Positions 36,301 to 43,927 of a stretch of DNA of 64,000 bases are shown here, one piece after another. Positions within the stretch are counted from its first letter, which is position 1. The number at the start of each line of letters is the position of its first letter. Source of the stretch: an uncultured Prevotella sp. (GTDB lineage Bacteria; Bacteroidota; Bacteroidia; Bacteroidales; Bacteroidaceae); assembly GCA_944320235.1 (NCBI GenBank), contig CALUGQ010000008.1:50017-114016 (forward strand), in the 5' to 3' direction. The translations under genes and the position numbers were made by a program. The notes under the pieces were generated by a model. The model was given only the letters and a program-made list of their open reading frames with translations. It had not been told where the DNA came from and ran no database searches.

Positions 36301-36458
36301 TCGTTGAGGTCGGCCGGCGATGAGTCTACGTAGACATAATCGAGGTTTACGCCGCCTCCGGGGTCGTTGCTGCGGAACTCCTCATAAACTCTCTTGCGCA
36401 GCTCGCGGATCACTTTGCCTCCGGTGCCGCCTAATCCGATAATCAGATGGTTTGACAT
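33351..36458 (-). CDS. Tubulin/FtsZ-like GTPase (Tubulin_2 / FtsZl1-type)
   Basis: The 1035-residue protein opens MSNHLIIGLGGTGGKVIREL, a glycine-rich nucleotide loop (residues 7-15). Residues 167-177 read CAGLAGGTGSG, the tubulin signature loop that contacts GTP phosphates. Residues 114-124 (GIGGQRRRLGR) match the conserved arginine region of Tubulin_2 proteins. Residues ~240-1035 are mostly helical and not recognised, more than twice FtsZ size. The family is thought to polymerise and remodel membranes. No transmembrane segment is present, so the protein is cytoplasmic. The gene follows the 3-TM protein gene by 61 bases. The tubulin-type fold is well supported; the biological role is inference. 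Confidence 0.85.
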   Translation of the reverse strand: MSNHLIIGLGGTGGKVIRELRKRVYEEFRSNDPGGGVNLDYVYVDSSPADLNDRTGWKVMGKSVHLGEAQKVSINGVNASMLQNLNMYPGLQCFINDSDKRLIDEHMGPLITAGIGGQRRRLGRILIANNLSDRNNTRNFDNVVRSAVARLQHAEPNDNDVTFHICAGLAGGTGSGSIVDAIAQIRKLFPYEESTHAFKIRLFLYVPERNVEIPSHDNGFYQANGYAALLELNAISTGHYAPLDVTGEKDVFSQDVQRLLGRSQESFEAAYIYTNVNEAGKKLDLSSGLPASVADFMFQTIVVANLTGGKGKMARLVGCENDGAGPEQDQGGEKNRSRKFLSFGITRIEYPETEIAEFVSYSYAVQAARQLAYNLWQDGVGYGECSLEEVGTGFLDEIKDKKNRERFLLSNACLTLAKPIIEGPNTKRWRDFSITWEERMQQDAGLVQKQFEKKQWFAEFTKFADNYYNESFRAHGVKKFYDIQREQIRGYARHIRRHIEKILFDEWASGTKDSKSVLEIEKYAQLLRGDCSDRITTFKQQIGNMEAELQEFAQKIKVANTEWEAIGWLKDALTNASSKVFASYKSAKCNYYITATRMEAYQFGISLLQEIVVELGNMIEGIKAFKDELNAVLKVVAAQAESKCQKSAMGDEAIIKKYDPDKVRQLVHQYTVNFAYQNDNAAEIRSRMIASLGEDGERTFANLYSSVDFDTASDIILDTCTKNARAAMEDTANSDPLMKMVGVNILDKLKNELNSDEKIEAFVKQAVASAMPYVQLNAEETNKVIAGNEGGMMTMVQLALPKAGSDSTQAFVNKLLDAFAQTVPGFVPKSDGDLSENFKQNQIVVVCAKAGFPIRYAENLKVLKDRYDRLLAAPQGALNRMVLHTESFAKPLPPLFELDSREIMHSVKKPLMLAFAMQLVQPQQDPTTGERFFAMNIPDDVFGDNWVKLSKDFAGCLDVLAHDFKKFTLLSQQVDAALGKQARSNEQKAAMRKAVGGVVQQVILPTMCEGNQFDPKYAEYKKLAMEIFDKELKDL

Positions 36459-36519
36459 TCGTGTATGGTTTTAGTTATTGTTGATTCGCATTGCGGGCCG
36501 TCGTGGCGGCCTCTGCCGG

Positions 36520-37098
36520 TCAGTCGTCATAAATACGGCGCTCAGGCTCGTAGGCCATGTCCTTTCCCCTGCCCGGCGGCAGGCACGTGTGGCGCATGGT
36601 CTTGAGCACCACGGCGGCCCCCACGACCACGAAGAGCAGGCACCAGCCGAGGCGCCTCAGCATGAAGCGGTTCATGAAGGCGCGCAGCTCGTCGGCCATG
36701 GCCGAGGCTATCGTGGCCGGCGTGTGGCCGCTGAAGTCGGCCAGGTTGACGTAGTAGCCCACCAGCGGCCACTCCCTGCTGATGCTGTCTAGCAGCTTCT
36801 GGCTGTCGGCCTGGCTGAAGGCGACGCCATCGGGTATTCCCTCTACCATGCCGTTTATGGCCCGCTCCACGTCGTCGGAGTAAGACTTTATTGTTACCGC
36901 GCCGCAGAACAGCACCGACTGGTAGGCCAGCAGGCAGAACAGCACCGCGCCAACGACGAAGCTGAGCGGCGAGAACAGAGCGCCGCGCCGCCACGACTTG
37001 ATGATGAAGAACATGAGGGACACGCCCACAAAGGTGATGAGCAAGCCTATGAACAGGCTGCCGATGGAATGAGCCAGGATGTTGAACAGTGCGCCCAT
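36520..37098 (-). CDS. Three-TM membrane protein, first gene of the tubulin-like train
   Basis: The 192-residue protein has hydrophobic segments at about residues 11-34 (IGSLFIGLLITFVGVSLMFF), 44-66 (LSFVVGAVLFCLLAYQSVLFC) and 147-164 (LGWCLLFVVVGAAVVL). About 80 residues between TM2 and TM3 form a soluble loop. The C-terminus is charged and probably cytoplasmic. No family was recognised. It is the most promoter-proximal gene of the cluster, so it may anchor the downstream GTPase to the inner membrane (inference). Confidence 0.75.
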   Translation of the reverse strand: MGALFNILAHSIGSLFIGLLITFVGVSLMFFIIKSWRRGALFSPLSFVVGAVLFCLLAYQSVLFCGAVTIKSYSDDVERAINGMVEGIPDGVAFSQADSQKLLDSISREWPLVGYYVNLADFSGHTPATIASAMADELRAFMNRFMLRRLGWCLLFVVVGAAVVLKTMRHTCLPPGRGKDMAYEPERRIYDD

Positions 37099-37500
37099 AG
37101 GCGTTGGATAGTGGTTGCGCCTACAGATATATCCCCAAGATTAGGCAAGTTTCTATTTACAATGGAAAGACGTGGGATTCTGTACTTCGTGTTTATCCCA
37201 CAATCAGGCTCTCGCATTGCCCTTGCATAAGGATAAGCAACACAAGCCAGCCCACGTCATGAGATATTGCATATTCGCCCCTCTCCGCCACACGTGGGGG
37301 CGGAGACAGGACAGGATATAACATATCCGACATGGACGCTTCGTTGCAGTATCTTCCTATACAGGTCAAATTTGCGAGATTTGATTGTGGAAGAATAACG
37401 CTCGTAAACGTCCTTTTTTCCCGTATTTTCATGCCCTGCAGCCATCGCTCGGGCTGTGTAGGCATCTACAAAGGTATGAATATAATTCCTAACTGCAAAA
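37099..37500 (-). promoter_or_regulatory. Promoter and long structured leader of the tubulin-like gene train
   Basis: On the minus strand TTTG (37499-37496), a 19-base gap and TACCTTTG (37476-37469) are a full consensus promoter. Transcription would start near 37462, about 360 bases before the ATG at 37098. The leader contains a stem CTCCGCC/GGCGGAG around 37286-37308. Small open frames in the leader (37193-37465 and 37257-37508) show no recognisable domain and the second begins upstream of the predicted transcript. Confidence 0.5.
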
Positions 37501-37751
37501 TTTTTCATGTGAAAATTCCGTCATAGAAGAAAAATATTGGATTGCGGGCGGATAACGGCAACTCCCGCCGAGGCTTGCGCGCTCACTATACGGCGCAATG
37601 CCCACCGACGCCACACGCCGCCGCAGGGCGCGCCTGCGGCGGGGAAGGCAGCCGAACTGGGCAGCCACAAAGCCTAAGCCACAGGCAGCGGAACAGCTGG
37701 AGCAACGCCATTATTTGTAAAGAAACTTCACCATGCGGCATTTATCGCACA
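37501..37751. other. Intergenic DNA with a strong GC hairpin
   Basis: No gene seen. CCGCCGCAGG at 37618-37627 pairs perfectly with 37633-37642 around a 5-base loop. The function is unknown. Confidence 0.4.
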
Positions 37752-37877
37752 ACCGCCTGATTCACAGAGCATTGCAAAACGACCCGTTTCGGGCTGCAAA
37801 ACAGCCTGTTTCAGGTTGCAGAACGGCCTGTTTGGCAGCCCGAAACAGGCCGTTTGGGAAATCAAGATGCCCCATGC
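37752..37877 (+). repeat. 22-bp palindrome array, copy D
   Basis: Cores start at 37777, 37799, 37821 and 37843 (AAACGACCCGTTT, AAACAGCCTGTTT, GAACGGCCTGTTT, AAACAGGCCGTTT), with a degenerate unit at 37865. The head GCCTGATTCACAGAGCATTG at 37755-37774 aligns with copies C and G. It lies in the 1.1-kb divergent spacer between the tubulin-like train and the C10 protease gene. Confidence 0.8.
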
Positions 37878-38041
37878 GTGATTCCACACCGGCCAATGTC
37901 AAGAAACAATCAAGCAGCAACGGGCAAAAGCAACCATTGAATCCATGTGATGCCCACTGCGAACCGACTGGCCTGCAAGCTGCCACTGTACGGATCACTG
38001 CTACGCTGAAGGACATGACACAAGCTATCCTCACCCCTTAA

Positions 38042-38200
38042 TTCTCAATTCCACCGCGCATATTTTCTTAATCCATAAGTCTTACTTCCTAACTCCCCCG
38101 CGCATATTTTCTTAATTCATAATTCTTACTTCTTAATTCATAATTCCCACTTCTTAACTCCCCATCGCATATTTTCTTGATTCTTACCTCATAATTTTTA
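38042..38200. repeat. AT-rich pyrimidine repeats upstream of the C10 protease
   Basis: CGCATATTTTCTTAAT occurs at 38057, 38101 and (one change) 38166. Between them are 21-base units of the form CTTAATTCATAATTCTTACT. A related stretch precedes the pseudouridine synthase gene (40524-40560). It is probably simple-sequence DNA around the promoter. Confidence 0.55.
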
Positions 38201-38210
38201 ATTTATTCCG

Positions 38211-38218
38211 TATCTTTG
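38211..38218 (+). promoter_or_regulatory. -7 box of the C10 protease gene
   Basis: TATCTTTG ends only 5 bases before the ATG at 38224, so the mRNA would be leaderless. A -33 TTTG at the right distance is not visible. Confidence 0.5.
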
Positions 38219-38223
38219 CGGTC

Positions 38224-39567
38224 ATGAAACGCATACTCCTTGCCGCAATGTACATCGTAGCTGCAGCCGTGCAAGCCGCAGCGCAGGGCGCGTTCGTATT
38301 CCCCACCGAGGTGAAGCCGCTGCTCACCACAGCCTGGGGGCAGCAGCACCCGTACAACAAGCTATGCCCGTGGGAACGCCACGACACCATAGTGCGCCAC
38401 TCGCCGGCAGGCTGCGGGCCGCTGGTGATGGCACAAGTGATGCGCCGTTACGCCTCTCCGCCGCGCAGCAGCCGCCTCGGCTCGGCCTACGACTGGGCCG
38501 ACATGCCGGCCGTGGCCACCGACTCCACGCCGACCGCCCAGCAAGACGCGGTGGCGCAGCTCATCGTTGACTGCGGGAAGGCCGCCGAGACCGTGTACGG
38601 GCAGACGGCAAGCTCGACCAAACTGAACGGCGTGGTGACAGGGCTGAAAAAATACTTTGGCTACAGCCGCTATATGCACACAGCCGAACGCTCGCACTAC
38701 CGGGGCAGCGACGGAGGGCAGGAATGGAAGCGGCTCATCTACGGGGAGCTGCGGGCAGGGCGCCCGGTCATCATCCGCGCCGAGCGCAACAGCCACGATG
38801 CCCACGTGTTCGTAATCGACGGATGCCGCGACTCCACCGTCCACGTAAACTGGGGCTGGGCAGGCAAGCGCAACGGATACTACAACCCCGACACGCTCGG
38901 GGGCTACCGGCTCAACCAGCGCATGGTGGTCGACGTGGCCCCGGAGCCTTACCGCCCCGCCGTGCGCAACGTCACGCTGCGGCGTCCGGGTACGCTGGCG
39001 GCGCAAATAACGCCTGCCGACCGCCTCACGCTGCGCCACCTGAGCGTCAGCGGGGTGATCAACGGGGCCGACGTGCGCCTGCTGCGCTCGCTCGCCGGAG
39101 GCGCAAGCAAAGGGCAGCAAGGCGGCGTGCTGGCCACGATAGACTTGAGCCACGCCGTGATACTGACCCTGCCCGACTCCGCCTTCTACGGCTGCGCCAC
39201 GCTTACATACGTCGCCCTGCCGCTCACCCTGCCCGAAATAAGCCGCTACGCGTTCGCCGGCTGCCAGAACCTCAACAGGATAGACATCCCGCCGACAGTC
39301 GGCGAGATAAAGCGGTGCGCCTTCTATGGCTGCTTCAACCTGGCCGAAGTGGAGCTGCCCGCCTCGCTCCGCACCATAGGCACCAACGCCTTCAACTCCT
39401 GCAACAGCCTCACGGAGCTGCGGCTGCCACGCTCGGTGACGTCGGTGGGCGTAGGCGCGTTCGCCTACTCCAAGAACCTGCACTCGCTCACCGTGCCGCG
39501 CGCGCTCCGCAACATCGGCCGCGATGCAACCAAAGGCACACTGATAACTAAAATAACAAGGCTATGA
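38224..39567 (+). CDS. C10 family (streptopain-like) cysteine protease with BspA-type LRR tail
   Basis: The 447-residue protein has a signal peptide (MKRILLAAMYIVAAAVQAAA). A C10 peptidase domain follows directly: AWGQQHPYN, AGCGPLVMAQVM with the nucleophile Cys64, HDAHVFVIDGC with His194, and VNWGWAG around Trp210. Residues ~270-447 contain leucine-rich repeats of the BspA type (AFYGCATLTYVALP; AFAGCQNLNRIDIP; AFYGCFNLAEVELP). The usual inhibitory propeptide of streptopain relatives is absent. It would degrade proteins outside the cell or in the periplasm. The stop overlaps the ZIP gene start (ATGA). Confidence 0.88.
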   Translation: MKRILLAAMYIVAAAVQAAAQGAFVFPTEVKPLLTTAWGQQHPYNKLCPWERHDTIVRHSPAGCGPLVMAQVMRRYASPPRSSRLGSAYDWADMPAVATDSTPTAQQDAVAQLIVDCGKAAETVYGQTASSTKLNGVVTGLKKYFGYSRYMHTAERSHYRGSDGGQEWKRLIYGELRAGRPVIIRAERNSHDAHVFVIDGCRDSTVHVNWGWAGKRNGYYNPDTLGGYRLNQRMVVDVAPEPYRPAVRNVTLRRPGTLAAQITPADRLTLRHLSVSGVINGADVRLLRSLAGGASKGQQGGVLATIDLSHAVILTLPDSAFYGCATLTYVALPLTLPEISRYAFAGCQNLNRIDIPPTVGEIKRCAFYGCFNLAEVELPASLRTIGTNAFNSCNSLTELRLPRSVTSVGVGAFAYSKNLHSLTVPRALRNIGRDATKGTLITKITRL

Positions 39568-40346
39568 ACGGTATTATACTAGGCATCTTGATTCCATTCC
39601 TCGGCACGGTCGCAGGCTCGGCGTTCGTGTTCTTCATGCGGCGCGAAATGAACGCCGTTGTGCAGAAGGCCATGCTCGGCTTCGCCTCGGGGGTTATGGT
39701 GGCCGCGTCGGTGTGGTCGCTGCTCATCCCGGCACTCGAATTCGGCGGCGAAGCGAACTCCGCCCCGCAACTGCTGCCCGCAGCCGTGGGCTTCCTCGCG
39801 GGCATGGCGTTCCTCCTTCTCATCGACTACGCCACGCCCCACCTCCACCTCGGCACCACAAAGCCCGAGGGGCCGCGCTCCCACCTGTCGCGCACGGCCA
39901 TGCTGATGCTGGCCGTAACCATCCACAACCTGCCCGAAGGCATGGCCGTAGGCGTAGTCCTGGCAGGCGCAGCCGACGGCGGCATGGGCATAAGCACTGC
40001 CGCAGCACTGGCCATGTCGGTGGGCATAGCCATACAGAACGTACCCGAAGGCGCCATCGTCTCAATGCCCATGCGCGCCGCCGGCAACAGCCGCTGGCGC
40101 TCGTTCCTCATAGGCAGCCTCAGCGGGGCGGTCGAACCGCTCGGCGCACTGGCCGTCATCATGCTCACGGCATGGCTCACCCCGGCCATGCCTTACCTGC
40201 TGGCATTCGCCGCCGGGGCCATGCTCTACGTGGTAATCGAGGAACTCATACCCGAAGCAAGCACCGGGGAGCACAGCAACCTGGGCACCGTAGGCTTCGC
40301 AATCGGCTTCACGCTCATGATGACGCTCGACGTTGTGCTTGGCTGA
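39564..40346 (+). CDS. ZIP family metal transporter
   Basis: The 260-residue protein has about eight transmembrane segments. Conserved metal-site helices are seen in TIHNLPEGMAVGV and IAIQNVPEGAIVSMPM, each with the HNxPEG / QNxPEG motif of bacterial ZIP proteins (ZupT-like). A His-containing loop (YATPHLHLG) lies before them. It imports zinc, iron or another divalent metal. Its translation is coupled to the protease gene by the ATGA overlap; the reason for that pairing is not obvious. Confidence 0.92.
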   Translation: MNGIILGILIPFLGTVAGSAFVFFMRREMNAVVQKAMLGFASGVMVAASVWSLLIPALEFGGEANSAPQLLPAAVGFLAGMAFLLLIDYATPHLHLGTTKPEGPRSHLSRTAMLMLAVTIHNLPEGMAVGVVLAGAADGGMGISTAAALAMSVGIAIQNVPEGAIVSMPMRAAGNSRWRSFLIGSLSGAVEPLGALAVIMLTAWLTPAMPYLLAFAAGAMLYVVIEELIPEASTGEHSNLGTVGFAIGFTLMMTLDVVLG

Positions 40347-40566
40347 GGCGCAGAACGCACCAATCAAAAATCAAGGAATAAGAGTCAAGGAAATATGCAA
40401 AGACAGGGCTGAGCCATGGTTCCGACCAAACCATAGCAACGGCAATATGCCAATAAAAGGCCGGGAGACAACCACATAAACATATTTAATCTACTCTCAT
40501 TTCTTGGTTATCAATTTACTTAAGCATACTTTCTTAATTCTTTATCCATAATTCTTAACTTCCATC

Positions 40567-42168
40567 GTGTTCCTCCATCCACTCCAATCTGCCATCGCCC
40601 CGCCGCCTAAGTTCACCTACCCGTTCTGCTACGAGCCCCATCCGCTGTGCCTGCAGGCTGCCGCCGAGGTACAGAGATACATCGCCTCGCAAGGCTGCTG
40701 GCGCGAGGAGATAAGCCGCGGCAAGATGTTCGGGGTGCTAGTGGTGGCCGTGCCGGGCGGCGGAATGGCTTACCTGGCCGCCTATTCGGGGCAGCTCTGC
40801 GGACGCAACGACTGGCCGTTCTTCGTCCCGGCGGTGTTCGACATACTGCAACCCGGCGGCCATTTCAAGGAAAAAGAGGGCGAAATAACGGCCATCAACG
40901 CACGGCTGGCAGAGCTTGAGGCCGCAGGCGGGGAGGCCGAGGCGCAACGGCGGCTTGCCGAGGTGCGCCGTATTTGCGAGGAAGAGGAGGCGCGCTACAA
41001 GGCCACTATGGCCGAGGCTAAGCTCCGCCGCGACGCCCTGCGCGCCGATGGGGCCGACGAGGCCGCCCTGGTGCGCCAGAGCCAGCACATGAAAGCCGAG
41101 CTGCGGCGCATGAAGAAACGCCACGCCGAGATGGAAGCCGAAGCCCGGCGCGCCGCCGACGAGGCCGGGCGCGAGGCCGACGGGCTGCGGGCCGAGCGGC
41201 GGCGGCTGTCAGACGGGCTGCAGGCGTGGATATTCTCGCAGTTCCGTATGCTCAACGCCGAGGGTCGGCGGCGCGACCTCAACGACATATTCCGCTGCGA
41301 GACGGGCGGCGCGCCGCCCTCGGGAGCAGGCGAATGTTGCGCCCCTAAACTGCTGCAATGCGCCTACGAGCACGGCCTAAAGCCCCTCTGCATGGCCGAA
41401 TTCTGGTGGGGCGAGTCGCCGAAGGCAGAGCTTCGCCGCCACCTCAACTACTACCCGGCCTGCCGGGGCAAGTGCCTGCCGATACTGAGACACATGCTGC
41501 AAGGGCTAGATGTAGACCCCGACCCGCTGCGGCTGGATGACTGCGGACGGCTGGAAACGGTATACGAAGACGGCTTCATGGCCGTGGTGAACAAGCCGCC
41601 CGGCCTGCTCTCAGTGCCGGGGCGGACGGAGCGGAGGTCGGTGGAGAGCATTTTGCGCGCGCAGTGGGGTGGCGAGGCCGAGCCTTTCATGGTGCACCGC
41701 CTCGACATGGACACCTCGGGGCTGCTCGTGGTGGCAAAGAGCGAGGAAGCCCGCCGCCTGCTCCAGGCGCAGTTTGAGGGCCGCAGCGTAAGGAAACGCT
41801 ACGTGGCACTGCTCGACACGCCCCGCCTCCAGGCCAGCGAGGGGCGCATAAGCCTCCCGATAAGGCCCGACCCGATGGACCGTCCGCGCCAGGTGGTTGA
41901 CCGCGAGGGCGGGCGCGAGGCAGTTACATACTGGCACATGACGGGCGTACGTGGCGGACACGTACGCCTGGCGCTGCACCCGCTGACGGGCCGCACGCAC
42001 CAGCTGCGGGTACACTGCGCCCACCCCGACGGACTGGGCGCGCCAATCCTTGGCGACGCCCTGTACGGACGGCGCGCCGACAGGCTCTACCTTCATGCCG
42101 AGAGCCTGGAGCTGTGCCACCCCGCCACGGGGCGGCTGATGAGCTTCAAGGCCGAGGCCGGGTTCTGA
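40567..42168 (+). CDS. RluA family pseudouridine synthase with long N-terminal domain
   Basis: The 533-residue protein starts at GTG. Residues 1-120 include FPFCYEPHPLC-like sequence and GKMFGVLVVAVPGGGMAYLAAYSG. A Glu/Arg/Ala-rich coiled coil covers ~105-215. The C-terminal ~220 residues are the RluA catalytic domain: VVNKPPGLLSVPGR, HRLDMDTSGLLVVAKS (catalytic Asp) and LHPLTGRTHQLRVH. It converts specific uridines in rRNA or tRNA to pseudouridine. The long form is usual in Bacteroidetes. No better start was seen; the GTG is followed by family-like sequence. It is convergent with pdxB, 23 bases apart. Confidence 0.93.
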   Translation: MFLHPLQSAIAPPPKFTYPFCYEPHPLCLQAAAEVQRYIASQGCWREEISRGKMFGVLVVAVPGGGMAYLAAYSGQLCGRNDWPFFVPAVFDILQPGGHFKEKEGEITAINARLAELEAAGGEAEAQRRLAEVRRICEEEEARYKATMAEAKLRRDALRADGADEAALVRQSQHMKAELRRMKKRHAEMEAEARRAADEAGREADGLRAERRRLSDGLQAWIFSQFRMLNAEGRRRDLNDIFRCETGGAPPSGAGECCAPKLLQCAYEHGLKPLCMAEFWWGESPKAELRRHLNYYPACRGKCLPILRHMLQGLDVDPDPLRLDDCGRLETVYEDGFMAVVNKPPGLLSVPGRTERRSVESILRAQWGGEAEPFMVHRLDMDTSGLLVVAKSEEARRLLQAQFEGRSVRKRYVALLDTPRLQASEGRISLPIRPDPMDRPRQVVDREGGREAVTYWHMTGVRGGHVRLALHPLTGRTHQLRVHCAHPDGLGAPILGDALYGRRADRLYLHAESLELCHPATGRLMSFKAEAGF

Positions 42169-42191
42169 AAGTCCATGAGGGCTGGATGCTC

Positions 42192-43202
42192 TCAGTCCTC
42201 CCAGGACTCGCGGCGCAGCGGGTAATTGCCGCGCAACTCCTCGAAGAGGTCGGGCCTGAGCTTCAGCCGGCGGCTGTCGTCGAGCGGGTTGTAGAGCTGC
42301 AGCGGGTCGCCGCTGTACCTGAACCCGGCGGGCAGCGGGGGCGGGACGATGCGCCCCGGATTCTCGATGCCGAAGAAACGGCACAGCGCAGCGATGGCCA
42401 TGTTGTCGGCATTCACCTTGCCGTCGGCCGAATAGCCTGCGATATGGGGTGTGCCTATGTAGACCATGGAGAGCAGTTCGGTGTCGATGAGCGGCTCGTG
42501 CTCCCACGTGTCGATGACAGCCTGCCGCACGCGCCCCCCGGCGAGGGCCGACTTCAGCGCGCCGTTGTCCACCACCGGGCCTCGACTCGTGTTTATAAGG
42601 AACGGGCGGCGGGCCAGCCGCGCGAAGAAAGCGGCGTCGGCAAGGTGGCGCGTGGCGTATGGGCCGCCGTCGGTGAGCGGCACGTGGAACGTAATCACGT
42701 CGGCCTCGCGCTCTATCACATCCATGTCCACATAGCCGGGCGCACCCACGGGCGGGTCGCACACGAGCACCCTCATGCCCAGCTCGCGCCCCACGGCGCA
42801 CACACGGCTGCCCACATGGCCGCAGCCGACGACGCCCAGCGTGGAGCCGGGCAGCCGCAGGCCGCAGTCGCGCTGCAGGAGCAGCAGGGCCGAGCGCACA
42901 TACTGCTCCACGGAGCCGGCGTTGCAGCCGGGGCAGTTGGCCCAGGATATGCCCGCGCGGGCAAGGTAACCGGTGTCGATATGGTCGTAGCCGATGGTGG
43001 CAGTGGCCACGAAGCGCACGCGGCTGCCCGCAAGCAGGCTCTCGTCGCAGCGAGTGCGCGTGCGCACAATGAGCGCGTCGGCATCGCGCACGTCGGCTGC
43101 CGTGATGTCGGCACCACGCTTATACACCGCGCGGGGCGTAATCTTGGCTACCGCCTCGCGTATGAAAGGAATCTTGTCGTCGATTACTAACTTTATGTCC
43201 AT
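42192..43202 (-). CDS. pdxB: Erythronate-4-phosphate dehydrogenase
   Basis: The start at 43202 gives 336 residues (MDIKLVIDDKIPFIREAV). It is a 2-hydroxyacid dehydrogenase with the NAD site TLGVVGCGHVGSRVCAVGREL, ATIGYDHIDTGYLARAGI, NCPGCNAGSVEQYV and DTWEHEPLID. The PdxB-type C-terminal domain follows. It oxidises 4-phosphoerythronate in the DXP-dependent pyridoxal phosphate pathway. The 12-residue upstream extension is rejected because it would overlap the promoter. Confidence 0.95.
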   Translation of the reverse strand: MDIKLVIDDKIPFIREAVAKITPRAVYKRGADITAADVRDADALIVRTRTRCDESLLAGSRVRFVATATIGYDHIDTGYLARAGISWANCPGCNAGSVEQYVRSALLLLQRDCGLRLPGSTLGVVGCGHVGSRVCAVGRELGMRVLVCDPPVGAPGYVDMDVIEREADVITFHVPLTDGGPYATRHLADAAFFARLARRPFLINTSRGPVVDNGALKSALAGGRVRQAVIDTWEHEPLIDTELLSMVYIGTPHIAGYSADGKVNADNMAIAALCRFFGIENPGRIVPPPLPAGFRYSGDPLQLYNPLDDSRRLKLRPDLFEELRGNYPLRRESWED

Positions 43203-43207
43203 GGCGG

Positions 43208-43238
43208 CAAAAGTACACAAAAAAATCCATACGGCCAA
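43208..43238 (-). promoter_or_regulatory. pdxB promoter, predicting a leaderless mRNA
   Basis: On the minus strand TTG (43238-43236), a 20-base gap and TACTTTTG (43215-43208) match the consensus. The ATG at 43202 is 5 bases beyond the -7 box, so the transcript is expected to begin at the start codon. Confidence 0.65.
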
Positions 43239-43373
43239 GCCCTCCTGACAGGGCGGCAGGCCCGAAAGCCGCCCGCACGACTGCGGCAGTGTAAAGATTA
43301 TTGGCCGGAATTTAACACTTCATCTTGCCCCCAAACAGGTTTTGGAGTGCTTTTTTCACCGTCCAAAACCCCA

Positions 43374-43518
43374 AGGCGGCACACATGGCAAACCAAAACA
43401 GGCCGCACGGAAAGTCAAAATAGGCCATACGGAAAGGCAAAACAGGCCATACTGAAAAGCAAGACAGGCCCTGCGGCAAGCCCGGCATGCCATTTTCAAC
43501 CGCAAAAACAGCAGCATC
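43374..43518 (-). repeat. 22-bp array, copy E (decayed palindromes)
   Basis: Six to seven units at 22-base spacing start at 43374, 43396, 43418, 43440, 43462, 43484 and 43506. The cores (AAACAGGCCGCAC, AAATAGGCCATAC, AAACAGGCCATAC) keep the left half but have lost the right GTTT half. It is in the 725-base divergent spacer between pdxB and the DUF4254 gene. Orientation is judged weakly from a head-like stretch after 43518. No gene is visible in the spacer. Confidence 0.7.
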
Positions 43519-43847
43519 CAGGCCGCATGGCAAAGGCAATGAGCCACAATCGGCAGCCAACGCCACCGGGAAGAAGCAGGGCGCAACGACAAGAAGCTCA
43601 CTGTCAGCGACTTGGCGAAACCTCACGAGAATGGCGCATTTGGCGCAAAAAGAAGGCCGATGGCCGTGCGCGCAATCCTCAGAGAGGCTGATGTAAATTT
43701 ATTTCGGCAAAATTAACACTTACAGTCAACATCCGCCACAACACCCCAAGGCCCGCCTCTATGCCCACAGTGCGGCCCGCCAAAGGCCACGATGTGGCAA
43801 AATATTCATAAAAAGCTTGGATTGGAGCGAAAAACCGGCCAATCTTG

Positions 43848-43878
43848 TTGGGTAATTAAAAAAGTTTGTTTAGATTTG
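43848..43878 (+). promoter_or_regulatory. Promoter of the DUF4254 gene
   Basis: TTG (43848-43850), a 20-base gap and TAGATTTG (43871-43878) fit the consensus; the leader would be about 43 bases. Confidence 0.55.
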
Positions 43879-43927
43879 CAAATAATTACGCCCGCGCAGA
43901 AAAACGAAGCGGACATTTAGCACAAAC

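Noticed and set aside
37193-37508. Two minus-strand frames (90 and 83 residues) in the leader of the tubulin-like genes
   Set aside because: One begins upstream of the predicted transcript, neither shows a recognisable domain, and their codons do not resemble those of neighbouring genes.
40567-42168. Two separate genes (coiled-coil protein plus pseudouridine synthase)
   Set aside because: The long single frame matches the usual Bacteroidetes architecture of this RluA group, and no internal stop or start separates the parts.
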